The notes beneath the pieces were generated by a model that did no database searches, was not told where the DNA came from, and worked only from the letters and a program-made list of their open reading frames with translations. The translations under genes and the position numbers were made by a program. From Phyllobacteriaceae bacterium (GTDB lineage: Bacteria; Pseudomonadota; Alphaproteobacteria; Rhizobiales; Rhizobiaceae), in contig JADJTR010000003.1 of NCBI GenBank assembly GCA_016711085.1, positions 62,001 to 126,000 of the forward strand: a DNA stretch of 64,000 nt, given 5' to 3'. Below, one piece after another: positions 1-7,972 of this stretch (position 1 is its first letter; every line of letters begins with the position of its first letter).

Positions 1-85
1 GGAAGCGCCGGCGAAGACCGCGGCGACCAAGGTGAGCGGCTCGAAGCCGCGCGCGCCGCGGGCGAAAAAGGACAAGACCGCGTGA
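1..85 (+). CDS. tatB: Sec-independent translocase protein TatB, C-terminal end (partial)
   Basis: Only the last 27 codons and a TGA are in the window. The visible tail is rich in Ala, Lys and Pro, as in the disordered C-terminal tails of alphaproteobacterial TatB. The assignment rests mainly on position: the stop codon overlaps the GTG start of tatC by four bases (GTGA), the usual tatABC operon arrangement. TatB would form the twin-arginine signal receptor with TatC in the inner membrane. The hydrophobic N-terminus lies outside the window, so the call is inferred from context. Confidence 0.7.
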   Translation, partial: EAPAKTAATKVSGSKPRAPRAKKDKTA

Positions 86-918
86 CGCCGCCAAACGAGG
101 AAGCCGAAATCGAAAAGAGCTCCGCCCCGCTGGTCGAGCACCTGATCGAGCTGCGCACGCGGCTGATGTGGGCGATCGGCGGCTTTTTCATCGCGTTCCT
201 CGCCTGTTTCGCCTATGCCAAGGAACTGTTCAACCTGCTGGTCATCCCGTTCAAATGGGCGGTCGGCTGGGCCGGCCTCGACGCCAAGCATGTCGAACTG
301 ATCTACACCGCGCCGCAGGAATTCTTCTTCACCCAGGTGAAGATCGCCATGTTCGGCGGCGTCGTCATCGCCTTTCCGCTGATCGCGACGCAGATCTACA
401 AATTCGTCGCGCCGGGCCTCTACAAGAACGAGAAGGGCGCGTTCCTGCCGTTCCTCATCGCCTCTCCGATCCTGTTCCTGATGGGCGGGGCGCTGGTCTA
501 TTTCTTCTTCACGCCGATGGTGATGTGGTTCTTCCTCGCCATGCAGCAGGTCGGGCCGGACGAGGAAGTGCAGATTTCGCTGCTGCCGAAAGTGTCGGAA
601 TATCTCAGCCTGATCATGACGCTGATCTTCTCCTTCGGCCTCGTGTTCCAGCTTCCCGTCATCACGACGCTGCTCGCCCGCGTCGGCATGGTCACGTCCG
701 ACGGCCTGCGCGAGAAGCGCAAATGGGCGATTGTCATCGCCTTCATCGTCGCCGCCGTGCTCACCCCGCCGGACCCGCTGAGCCAGCTGGGCCTTGCGCT
801 TCCGACCATCCTTCTCTACGAGGTCTCCATCCTGACCGCCCGGATGGTCGAACGGCAACGCGCCGCCGCGCTCGCGCAAAACGAGAGCGGGGCGGAGGTC
901 GCCAAGGCCGGCGAGTAA
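82..918 (+). CDS. tatC: Sec-independent protein translocase TatC
   Basis: This is the multi-spanning core of the Tat system, which exports folded proteins carrying twin-arginine signal peptides. The 278-residue protein has the family signature near the N-terminus (VEHLIELRTRL, about residues 18-28), six hydrophobic segments, the periplasmic APQEFFF motif and the late RKWAIV...TPPDPLSQ region typical of TatC. Translation starts at GTG 82, overlapping the tatB stop, which implies translational coupling. serS follows 50 bp downstream on the same strand, as in many Rhizobiales. Nothing unusual is seen in the sequence. Confidence 0.97.
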   Translation: MTPPNEEAEIEKSSAPLVEHLIELRTRLMWAIGGFFIAFLACFAYAKELFNLLVIPFKWAVGWAGLDAKHVELIYTAPQEFFFTQVKIAMFGGVVIAFPLIATQIYKFVAPGLYKNEKGAFLPFLIASPILFLMGGALVYFFFTPMVMWFFLAMQQVGPDEEVQISLLPKVSEYLSLIMTLIFSFGLVFQLPVITTLLARVGMVTSDGLREKRKWAIVIAFIVAAVLTPPDPLSQLGLALPTILLYEVSILTARMVERQRAAALAQNESGAEVAKAGE

Positions 919-968
919 AGCGTTTGCCGGCATCCGGCGTGGTCGCCTGACATCGCCGGACGCTTCCC

Positions 969-2504
969 ATGCTCGACATCAAATGGATACGCGAAAACCC
1001 CGCCGCGCTCGACGCCGCGCTGGCGCGCCGCGGGGCGGAGCCGCAGGCCGCAGCCCTGATCGGCATTGACGAGGCGCGCCGCGCCCATATCGCCGAATTG
1101 CAAGGCGCGCAGGAGCGCCGCAACGCCGCGTCGAAGGAAATCGGCCAGGCGATGGCGCAGAAGGACGCGGCGAAGGCCGAGGCGCTGAAGGCGGAAGTCG
1201 CCGACATCAAAACCTTCCTCTCCACCGCCGAGGGCGAGGGCCGCCGCCACGACGAGAAGCTGCGCGACGCGCTGGCGCGCATCCCGAACGTGCCGCTCGA
1301 CGACGTGCCGACCGGCAAGGACGAGCACGACAACATCGAAATCCGCCGCTGGGGCGAGCCGCGCAGCTTTTCGTTCGCGCCGAAGGAGCATTTCGACATC
1401 GGCGAAAAGCTCGGACTGATGGATTTCGACGCGGCGGCGAAAATGTCCGGCGCGCGCTTCGTCGTGCTGAAGGGGGCGCTGGCGCGGCTGGAACGGGCGC
1501 TGGCGCAATTCATGCTCGATCTGCACACGGACGCGCATGGCTACACCGAGGTCAGCCCGCCGCTGCTGGTGCGGGCGAACGCGCTTTTTGGTACAAATCA
1601 ACTTCCAAAATTCGGCGATGATTTGTTCTGGGGAACGACCGCAACCCGCGATGAAGTTGAAATTCTTCAATCTAAGATAGAAGATTATCGCCAAAGGAAG
1701 TTAGCTATAATATCGGAAATTGATGAGTTTGGAGATTACATCGAAGGATTTCCGAGTACCGAACGTGGCGCTCAACTAAAGCATTTTCAAACACCAGAAA
1801 TCGTCGAATTGGAGTCTGAAAAGCGCTACTTATTTAGCGAATTGAATCGTTATGAAACGGCTCTCCGAGCCAAATTGGATGACCTTTCTTCGCCGCCATC
1901 CCGCCTCGGCCTCATCCCCACCGCCGAGGTGCCGCTGACCAATCTCGTGCGCGAATCCATCCTCGACGAATCGGCGCTGCCGATGCGCATGACTGCCGGC
2001 ACCTACTGCTTCCGCGCCGAGGCGGGCTCGGCCGGGCGCGACACGCGCGGCATGATCCGCCAGCACCAGTTCTTCAAGGTCGAGATGGTGTCGATCACCA
2101 CGCCGGAACAGTCGCTGGCCGAGCACGAGCGCATGACCGCTTGCGCCGAGGAAGTGCTCAAGCGCCTCGGCCTGCCGTTCCGCACCGTGGTGCTGTGCAC
2201 CGGCGACATGGGCTTCGGCGCCGCCAAGACGCACGACATCGAGGTCTGGCTGCCGGGGCAGGGGCGCTACCGCGAAATCTCGTCGTGCTCGGTGCTGGGT
2301 GATTTCCAGGCGCGGCGCATGGATGCGCGTTACCGGCCGGAGGGCGAAAAGGGGACGCGCTTCGTCCACACGCTGAACGGTTCCGGCGTCGCCGTCGGCC
2401 GGGCGCTGGTGGCGGTGCTGGAGAATTACCAGGAAGAGGACGGTTCCGTCACGATTCCGGAGGTCCTGCGCCCCTATATGGGCGGGATGGAGAGGATCGG
2501 GTGA
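969..2504 (+). CDS. serS: Seryl-tRNA synthetase with an internal low-GC insertion
   Basis: Class II synthetase charging tRNA-Ser. The N-terminal coiled-coil arm (about 1-110) and the catalytic core are recognisable: motif 2 FRAEAGSAGRDTRG (about 348-361), the serine-binding TAEVPLTN loop (318-325) and motif 3 HTLNGSGVAVGR (467-478). The protein has 511 residues where the family usually has about 425. The excess is a block of roughly 90 residues (about 221-311), between KFGDDLF and LIPTAEV, where other SerRS have a dozen or so residues. The block is helix-prone, charged and encoded by DNA of about 40% GC. The frame is intact. The motif after ISSCS reads VLGDFQARR rather than the usual N/V-C-GDFQARR. 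Gene follows tatC, probably cotranscribed. Confidence 0.93.
   Translation: MLDIKWIRENPAALDAALARRGAEPQAAALIGIDEARRAHIAELQGAQERRNAASKEIGQAMAQKDAAKAEALKAEVADIKTFLSTAEGEGRRHDEKLRDALARIPNVPLDDVPTGKDEHDNIEIRRWGEPRSFSFAPKEHFDIGEKLGLMDFDAAAKMSGARFVVLKGALARLERALAQFMLDLHTDAHGYTEVSPPLLVRANALFGTNQLPKFGDDLFWGTTATRDEVEILQSKIEDYRQRKLAIISEIDEFGDYIEGFPSTERGAQLKHFQTPEIVELESEKRYLFSELNRYETALRAKLDDLSSPPSRLGLIPTAEVPLTNLVRESILDESALPMRMTAGTYCFRAEAGSAGRDTRGMIRQHQFFKVEMVSITTPEQSLAEHERMTACAEEVLKRLGLPFRTVVLCTGDMGFGAAKTHDIEVWLPGQGRYREISSCSVLGDFQARRMDARYRPEGEKGTRFVHTLNGSGVAVGRALVAVLENYQEEDGSVTIPEVLRPYMGGMERIG
1588..1893 (+). other. Low-GC in-frame block inside serS
   Basis: From about the GTNQLPKF codons to the SSPPS codons, codon choice switches abruptly to A/T-ending codons (ggt aca aat caa ctt cca aaa). 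A hand count over 1621-1860 gives about 40% GC against roughly 65% on both sides. The block covers about 11 conserved SerRS residues plus a roughly 90-residue extra segment predicted by eye to be helical and charged. No intein splice motifs, inverted repeats or target duplications are visible. It looks like a recombined or transferred segment. Confidence 0.75.
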
Positions 2505-2529
2505 CCGAGTTGCCGGCATTGCGCAATTG

Positions 2530-2666
2530 GCCCCCCCTCTGGCCTCCTGAGCGAAAGCCGAAGGGTGGCCATCTCCCCCTCAAGGCGGGAGATCGACTGT
2601 TTCGGTCGTTCTGCCTAATCTCCCCCCTTGAGGGGGAGATGTCGCCGAAGGCGACAGAGGGGGGTC
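2530..2666. repeat. Composite palindromic intergenic element, copy 1
   Basis: The element is bounded by CCCCCTCT at the left and AGAGGGGG at the right. Inside it has two internal palindromes of the form ATCTCCCCCTCAAGG..GGAGAT (about 2570-2592 and 2618-2640), and a further GTCGCCGAAGGCGAC hairpin (2641-2655). Copy 2 at 3068-3186 has the same architecture. Such elements are common between genes in Mesorhizobium-like genomes. Any reading frame through it is not considered coding. Confidence 0.85.
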
Positions 2667-2691
2667 AAAGACTGCACGAAGGCCGCGAACG

Positions 2692-3249
2692 ATGGCTTTG
2701 AAACCGCGCCACGCCGAAGTCGCAAACGTGACGCGCGCCAAAGCCAAACGGATGCGCAAGTCGATGACCGAGGCGGAATTGAAGCTTTGGAACGAATTGC
2801 GCGCGCATCGTCTCATCGGCCTTGGTTTCCGGCGGCAATTGCCTGTCGCCGGTTACATCGTCGATTTCGCCTGCCCGGATCGAAAGCTCATCGTCGAAGT
2901 CGATGGATCGCAGCATGGCGACAAGAAAACCCAAGCCGATGATGACGCCCGGAAAGGGATTCTCGAAAGCCTGGGCTGGACCGTGCTCCGGTTCTGGAAC
3001 GATGACGTGCTGAGGGACATCGACAATGTTTGCCGCCATATCGTGACGGTCGCGGGAGATGGAAAACGACCCCCCTCTGGCCTGCCGGCCATCTCCCCCT
3101 CAAGGGGGGAGATCGGATGTCGCCTCCGACACAGCCAATCTTCCCCCTTGATGGGGGAGATGTCGTCGAAGACGCCAGAGGGGGATAAATCTGGCGACAT
3201 TGCAGGGGCCGATTCGGCCGAAAGAGGCATCGCGTGCGCATACTTCTGA
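2692..3249 (+). CDS. DUF559 endonuclease-domain protein with repeat-encoded C-terminus
   Basis: Residues about 10-125 match the DUF559 family, a Vsr-like PD-(D/E)xK fold: MTEAELKLWNELR near 25-37, then the likely metal site D58 in YIVDFACP and E69-x-D71 in LIVEVDGSQH, and a late WTVLRFWNDDV. The family is predicted to be nucleases; the substrate is unknown. The last 55-60 residues (PPSGLPAISPSRGE onward) are the translation of the palindromic element at 3068-3186, so the natural stop seems to have been replaced by repeat sequence. The frame ends 16 bases inside surE. No clear Shine-Dalgarno is seen before ATG 2692. It separates serS from surE, which are usually close together, so it is probably an insertion. 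Confidence 0.85.
   Translation: MALKPRHAEVANVTRAKAKRMRKSMTEAELKLWNELRAHRLIGLGFRRQLPVAGYIVDFACPDRKLIVEVDGSQHGDKKTQADDDARKGILESLGWTVLRFWNDDVLRDIDNVCRHIVTVAGDGKRPPSGLPAISPSRGEIGCRLRHSQSSPLMGEMSSKTPEGDKSGDIAGADSAERGIACAYF
3068..3186. repeat. Composite palindromic intergenic element, copy 2
   Basis: Same plan as copy 1: CCCCCTCTGG at the left, CCAGAGGGGG at the right, internal ATCTCCCCC..GGGGGAGAT palindromes (about 3090-3115 and 3143-3161), and a GTCGTCGAAGAC hairpin near 3162-3173. It lies at the 3' end of the DUF559 gene and supplies its last codons. The two copies thus flank that gene. Confidence 0.85.
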
Positions 3250-3992
3250 CCAATGACGACGGCATTCACGACGAGGGCATCGCCGCGCTCGAACGCATCG
3301 CGCGGCAGTTGTCCGACGATGTCTGGGTTGTCGCGCCGGAGACGGACCAGTCGGGCCTTGCCCATTCGCTCACCCTCAATCAGCCGCTGCGCCTGCGCAA
3401 GGCGGACGACCGCCACTACGCCGTGCGCGGCACGCCGACCGATTGCGTCATCATGGCGGTGCGCCATCTGATGCCCGAGCCGCCCGACCTGGTGCTCTCC
3501 GGCGTCAATTCCGGCACCAACATCGCCGACGACGTGACCTATTCCGGCACCGTCGCCGGCGCCATCGAAGGCACGCTGATGGGCATCCGCTCCATCGCCG
3601 TGTCGCAGGCCTATTCCTTCGAGGACGAGCGCCGCATCGTGCCCTATGAAGTGGCCGAGACGCATGCGCCGGCGCTGTTCGAAAAGCTCATCGCCGCCGA
3701 TCTGCCGAAGGGCGTGTTCGTCAACGTCAACCTGCCCAATTGCCTGCCCGAAGAGGTGAAGGGCACGCGCGTGACGCGGCAGGGCAAGCTGTCGCACCGC
3801 ATGACCATCGACAAGCGCGCCGACGGGCGCGGCTTTCCCTATTACTGGCTGCGATTCCAGGGCCATGTCTATGGCGATATCGCCGGCTCCGACATCGAGG
3901 CGGTGCGCGACAATTTCATTTCGGTGACGCCGCTGCAGCTCGATCTGACCGCCGACGCGGCGATTGCCGCGCTGTCGGGGGCGCTGGCATGA
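3234..3992 (+). CDS. surE: 5'/3'-nucleotidase SurE
   Basis: Cytoplasmic metal-dependent nucleotidase that dephosphorylates nucleoside monophosphates, linked to stationary-phase survival. The 252-residue protein starts at GTG 3234 with the diagnostic MRILLTNDDG. The four metal-ligand positions of the family are present: D8, D9, S40 in TDQSGLAHS and N92 in SGVNSGTN. Length is normal. The first 16 bases overlap the end of the DUF559 frame, which is best explained by that frame lacking its own stop. The stop overlaps pcm by four bases (ATGA), the classic surE-pcm arrangement. Confidence 0.96.
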   Translation: MRILLTNDDGIHDEGIAALERIARQLSDDVWVVAPETDQSGLAHSLTLNQPLRLRKADDRHYAVRGTPTDCVIMAVRHLMPEPPDLVLSGVNSGTNIADDVTYSGTVAGAIEGTLMGIRSIAVSQAYSFEDERRIVPYEVAETHAPALFEKLIAADLPKGVFVNVNLPNCLPEEVKGTRVTRQGKLSHRMTIDKRADGRGFPYYWLRFQGHVYGDIAGSDIEAVRDNFISVTPLQLDLTADAAIAALSGALA

Positions 3993-4639
3993 ATGTCTCC
4001 GTGTATTCGCAGGAGAGCCACGCCGCTTTCGTCATGCGCATGCGCGCCGGCGGCATCGCCGACACATCGCTGCTGAAAGCCTTCGAAACCGTGCGCCGGC
4101 AGGATTTTCTCGCGCCCGAGTGGCGCGGCGCGGCGTGGTCGTCCGGCATGTTGCCGATCGGATGCGGCGAGGCGATGGAAAGCATCGATTTGCAGGCGCG
4201 CATCATCGGGGCGCTCGACATCAAAGGCGGCGAGCGCGTGCTCGAAATCGGGACCGGTTCGGGCTACACGGCGGCAGTGATGGCCACGCTCGGCGCGCGA
4301 ATCGTCACCATCGACCGCTATCGCACGCTGTGCGCCGAAGCATCTGCCCGCTTCGAGAAAGCAGCGCTTTCCATCGGGGTGCGTCATGCCGACGGGACAA
4401 AGGGTCTGCCAGGCGAGGGACCGTTCGATCGGGTCATCGTCTGGGCCGCTTTCGACCAGCTGCCGCGCTTTCTCGCCGATCAGATCGCCTCGAACGGCAT
4501 CCTGGTGACGCCGATCGGTTTGCCCGAGGAGCCGCAGGGAATCGTCAAGCTGACCAAGGTCGGCAGCCGCTTCGACCGCGAGGAAATCGGTCACACCCGC
4601 CTGCAGCCGCTCATTGCCGGACTTTCGGCCAAACTTTGA
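3989..4639 (+). CDS. pcm: Protein-L-isoaspartate O-methyltransferase
   Basis: Repairs isoaspartyl residues in damaged proteins using S-adenosylmethionine. The start at ATG 3989 overlaps the surE stop and gives 216 residues, the family length. Visible motifs are the substrate-site LPIGCGEAMESIDLQA (about 55-70), related to the canonical PIGxGQTISxPxxQA, and SAM motif I VLEIGTGSGYT (84-94). The substitution of GQTIS by GEAME is more divergent than usual, as in several alphaproteobacterial copies. It probably forms an operon with surE and, after 80 bp, the nlpD-like gene. Confidence 0.93.
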   Translation: MNVSVYSQESHAAFVMRMRAGGIADTSLLKAFETVRRQDFLAPEWRGAAWSSGMLPIGCGEAMESIDLQARIIGALDIKGGERVLEIGTGSGYTAAVMATLGARIVTIDRYRTLCAEASARFEKAALSIGVRHADGTKGLPGEGPFDRVIVWAAFDQLPRFLADQIASNGILVTPIGLPEEPQGIVKLTKVGSRFDREEIGHTRLQPLIAGLSAKL

Positions 4640-4722
4640 TCGCTTGCCGTCTCGGGCTTAACCGGGCGGTAAGATTAACGCGGTCTAATGACCCTACGTT
4701 GGTGTAGCGTACGGGTAATGTG

Positions 4723-6507
4723 ATGAGTGCGGGGATTTCTCTCAATGCCAGGCGGGTCGCCCTGCGTGGCGCGGCCATCATGGTCATCGGCGGGCTTGCC
4801 GCCGGTTGCTCATCCGGGGTGCAGCGCTTCACCGATGCGCAGCTTTTCACCGGATCGACGTCCAACCAGCGCCAGATCATCAAGGCGCCGTCGTATCAGC
4901 CCTATCCCGGCGATGTCGGCGTCCGCGCGACGACCAATCCCGATTATTCCGGCTCGGTCGCCCGTTCCGCCGTCGAGCCGGTCGACCTGACCACGGGCGG
5001 CGTCGAGCGTTCAACCCTGCCGCCGGTCAGATCGGTGAAGAACAAGGCCAGGGCGCTCGCGGCGCCGGCCGTCGCCGCCGTCTCGGCGGCGAAGGACAAG
5101 ATTTCCGCGCGGCTGCGGCCGGGCACGACAGCTGCGACCGAAAGCGTGGCGCTGGCGACGACGAAAGCGAAAACGGCCGCCAAGGCGGCGATGCAGCCGA
5201 TCACGGCGGCGCGCGCCAATGTCGACGGGGTGACGACCGGCGCCATCGAAAAAGGCAAGGCGGCCGTCGCGCCCGTCGTCGACAAGGCGAGGGCGGTGAC
5301 CGCCGATACGGCCGTCAAGCGCGGCTGGTCGAAGGCCGGCGGCACGGCGATCACGCTGCGCGAAGGCGAAACACTCTACAATCTGTCGCGCCGCTTCGGC
5401 GTGCCGGTGTCGGCCATCGTCGCCGCCAACGGATTGAAGGACGCTTCTTCGGTTTCGGCCGGCGAAAAGATCGTCATCCCGACCTATGTCTATTCCTCGG
5501 ACGTTCCGGTTTCGGCGCCCGATTCCAATCCGGAAGTCGCCGCGTCGAAATCGTCGCGCGGCAAGAAGGAGGCGCCGACCGACAAGGCGCCGGAAAAGCT
5601 GCCGGCCAAATCCGAAGTCGCCGTGCTGCCGGCGACGCCGCGCCCGAAGGACAAGGCGGCGGCTCCGACGGCTTCCGCGGCGAAATCCTCGGCCGACAAG
5701 CTGGCGGAAAAGGCGAAAACCGTCGCCGCCAAGCCGGTCAAGACCGAAGCGATCAAGCCGGCCGCCGTCAAATCCGCAACCACCGTCGCAGGCGGTTACA
5801 AGGTGCAGTCCGGCGATTCGCTGTGGTCGATCGCCAAGAAGACGGGCTCGACGACGGCGGCGCTGAAGGCGGCCAACAACATGGATGGCGCGGCGCTGCG
5901 GGTCGGCCAGGTGCTGGTCGTGCCGACGCAAAGCGCCTCGGCAGCGAAATCCGCCAATGTCGATCCGATCATCACCGGCTCGTCGAAACCGAACAAGCCG
6001 GCGACCGTGAAGGCCGACGCGGCCAAGACGTCGAAAACCGATCCACTGCCGACCTATACCGCGCCCAAAAAGACCGACGCGGCCATCGCAGAGGCCGAAA
6101 AGGACGCCGCAGCCGCGCCCGAACAGACCGGCATCGGCAAGATGCGCTGGCCGGCGCGCGGCAAGGTCGTGGCCGGATACGGCGCGAAAAGCGCCGGCAA
6201 GTCCAATGACGGCATCGACATTTCGCTTCCCGCCGGTTCGCCGGTGAAGGCCGCCGAAAACGGCGTCGTCATCTATGCCGGCGATGGCTTGAAGGAATTC
6301 GGCAACACGGTGCTGGTGCGCCACGAGGACGGGCTCGTCACCGTTTACGGCCACAATTCCAATCTCAAGGTGAAGCGCGGCGACAAGGTGACGCGCGGCC
6401 AGGACATCGCCTCGTCCGGCGCGACCGGCGACACCGAAACGCCGAAGCTGCATTTCGAGGTGCGCAAGAACTCGACGCCGGTCGATCCGTCGAAATATCT
6501 CGACTGA
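4723..6507 (+). CDS. NlpD/EnvC-like LysM-M23 lipoprotein
   Basis: Envelope lipoprotein expected to bind peptidoglycan and control amidases during division. A signal peptide ends in the lipobox GLAAGC, with the modified Cys near residue 29. Two LysM repeats follow (about 206-255 and 358-402), separated by long Ala/Lys/Pro-rich linkers, then a C-terminal M23 domain (about 474-594). In the M23 domain the first zinc His is replaced (SNDGIDISLP where catalytic members have H..G.D); YGHN and LHFEV keep their His. That pattern is typical of NlpD-type activators without hydrolase activity. ATG 4723 is preferred over GTG 4720. surE-pcm-nlpD order is conserved in many proteobacteria. A strong terminator follows at 6531. 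Confidence 0.9.
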   Translation: MSAGISLNARRVALRGAAIMVIGGLAAGCSSGVQRFTDAQLFTGSTSNQRQIIKAPSYQPYPGDVGVRATTNPDYSGSVARSAVEPVDLTTGGVERSTLPPVRSVKNKARALAAPAVAAVSAAKDKISARLRPGTTAATESVALATTKAKTAAKAAMQPITAARANVDGVTTGAIEKGKAAVAPVVDKARAVTADTAVKRGWSKAGGTAITLREGETLYNLSRRFGVPVSAIVAANGLKDASSVSAGEKIVIPTYVYSSDVPVSAPDSNPEVAASKSSRGKKEAPTDKAPEKLPAKSEVAVLPATPRPKDKAAAPTASAAKSSADKLAEKAKTVAAKPVKTEAIKPAAVKSATTVAGGYKVQSGDSLWSIAKKTGSTTAALKAANNMDGAALRVGQVLVVPTQSASAAKSANVDPIITGSSKPNKPATVKADAAKTSKTDPLPTYTAPKKTDAAIAEAEKDAAAAPEQTGIGKMRWPARGKVVAGYGAKSAGKSNDGIDISLPAGSPVKAAENGVVIYAGDGLKEFGNTVLVRHEDGLVTVYGHNSNLKVKRGDKVTRGQDIASSGATGDTETPKLHFEVRKNSTPVDPSKYLD

Positions 6508-6530
6508 CCGCTTCGATCCGAAGACATGAA

Positions 6531-6555
6531 ACCCGCGCCCCGGCGCGGGTTTTTT
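6531..6555 (+). terminator. Rho-independent terminator after nlpD-like gene
   Basis: A 10-bp GC-rich stem AACCCGCGCC/GGCGCGGGTT (beginning at 6530) is followed directly by T6 and then GCG. It stands between the convergent nlpD-like gene and the DUF815 gene and can serve the plus-strand transcript. Confidence 0.85.
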
Positions 6556-6560
6556 GCGTT

Positions 6561-7427
6561 TCAGGACAGAGGTTTGCCGATCCGCCCGGCCAAATCCTGG
6601 ATGAATTGCCATGCGACGCGACCGGAGCGCGCGCCGCGCGTCGTCGACCATTCGAGCGCATCGGCGTGAAGCGTTTCGGTGGCGACGCCGAGGGCGAAAT
6701 GGCGGGCGTAGCCGTCGACCATGGCGAGATAGTCGTCCTGGCTGCATTTGTGGAAGCCGAGCCACAGGCCGAAACGGTCGGACAGCGAGACCTTTTCCTC
6801 CACCGCCTCGTGCGGATTGATGGCGGTCGAACGCTCGTTCTCCATCATGTCGCGCGGCAGCAGATGCCGGCGGTTGGAGGTGGCGTAGAAGACGACATTG
6901 TCGGGCCGGCCCTCGACGCCGCCTTCGAGCGCGGCTTTCAGCGATTTGTACGAGGCGTCGTCATGATCGAACGACAGATCGTCGCAAAACAGGATGAAGC
7001 GGTGCGGCGCGACCTTGAGGATGGCGAGCAGCGCGGGCAGGGTGCCGATATCCTCGCGGTGGATTTCGACCAGCTTCAACGCCCCGCCGCGGTTGACGGC
7101 GGCGTGCGCGGCCTTGACCAGCGACGACTTGCCCATGCCGCGCGCGCCCCACAGCAGCACGTTGTTGGCGGGCAGGCCGGCGGCGAAGCGGCGCGTGTTG
7201 TCGACGAGGATGTCGCGGACCCGATCGACGCCGACGATCAGGCCGATGTCGACGCGGTTGACGCGGGCGACGGGAGCGAGGCTTTCGTTTTCGGCGCGCC
7301 AGACAAAACACTCCGCCGCCGCCAGATCGGCGGACGAGGCCCGCGGCGGCGCAAGGCGTTCGATCGCGGCCGTCAGGCGCTCGAGGCGCTCGGCGATCAG
7401 GTCGAGGGTTGGGTTCGGCTTGTCCAT
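6561..7427 (-). CDS. DUF815-family AAA+ ATPase
   Basis: A cytoplasmic P-loop ATPase of unknown cellular role, widely conserved in Rhizobiales next to yajC. Walker A is LLWGARGMGKSSLVKA (about 115-130 of the longer frame) and Walker B is FILFCDDLSF. The C-terminal half has the family block YATSNRRHLLPRDMMEN and DRFGLWLGFHKCSQDDYL. The start was set at ATG 7427 (MDKPNPTLDL, 288 residues), because the 26 upstream in-frame residues are poorly conserved-looking. It is divergent from yajC, about 160 bp away. Confidence 0.92.
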   Translation of the reverse strand: MDKPNPTLDLIAERLERLTAAIERLAPPRASSADLAAAECFVWRAENESLAPVARVNRVDIGLIVGVDRVRDILVDNTRRFAAGLPANNVLLWGARGMGKSSLVKAAHAAVNRGGALKLVEIHREDIGTLPALLAILKVAPHRFILFCDDLSFDHDDASYKSLKAALEGGVEGRPDNVVFYATSNRRHLLPRDMMENERSTAINPHEAVEEKVSLSDRFGLWLGFHKCSQDDYLAMVDGYARHFALGVATETLHADALEWSTTRGARSGRVAWQFIQDLAGRIGKPLS

Positions 7428-7585
7428 GGCGTTTCCCGCTTGGCCGCGCATAACATGGCCGGCGGCGGGCGAAAAGCGCGGCTGCATCGCCTTGCGCCGT
7501 TGCATTGAGGGGGCAACAGACTATATTCCGGCCACTTCGCGCCCCGGCCCTGCGTCGGCGCGCCGGCCAATCATGGAGTTTTTAT

Positions 7586-7924
7586 ATGTTCGTCACCCCG
7601 GCTTACGCGCAAACCGGCGCAGCCCCCGGCCCCGACATGCTGATCTCGATCTTGCCGTTCCTGCTGATTTTCGTCGTCATGTATTTCCTGATGATCCGCC
7701 CGCAGCGCCAGCAGATGAAAAAGCGCGACGAAATGATTGCCGCCATCCGCCGCGGCGACAGCGTCGTCACCGGCGGCGGCATTGTCGGAAAGGTGGTCAA
7801 GGTCAACGACGCCGATGTCGAGGTCGAAATCGCGTCGGGCGTCAAGGTGACCGCCGTGCGTTCGATGATCGCCGATGTGCGCGTCAAGGGCGAACCGGCC
7901 GCCAACGCCAACGTCAAGAATTAG
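7586..7924 (+). CDS. yajC: Preprotein translocase subunit YajC
   Basis: Small inner-membrane partner of SecDF in the holo-translocon. From ATG 7586 (preceded by TGGAG) it encodes 112 residues: one membrane segment (ISILPFLLIFVVMYFLMI, about 20-37), the RPQRQQMKKRDEMI signature, and a cytoplasmic domain with GDSVVTGGGIVGKVVKV. secDF starts 48 bp downstream on the same strand, the near-universal arrangement. Confidence 0.96.
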   Translation: MFVTPAYAQTGAAPGPDMLISILPFLLIFVVMYFLMIRPQRQQMKKRDEMIAAIRRGDSVVTGGGIVGKVVKVNDADVEVEIASGVKVTAVRSMIADVRVKGEPAANANVKN

Positions 7925-7972
7925 CCGCACGCCGCGCCTAATCGGCGCGCGGCCACAGGAATCCGTCTCGCA

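Noticed and set aside
1588..1901. Intein in serS
   Set aside because: The extra block is only about 90 residues, has no Cys/Ser start, no HN end and no homing endonuclease motifs.
2501..2701. 66-codon frame after serS
   Set aside because: It is the translation of palindromic element copy 1 and has no ribosome site.
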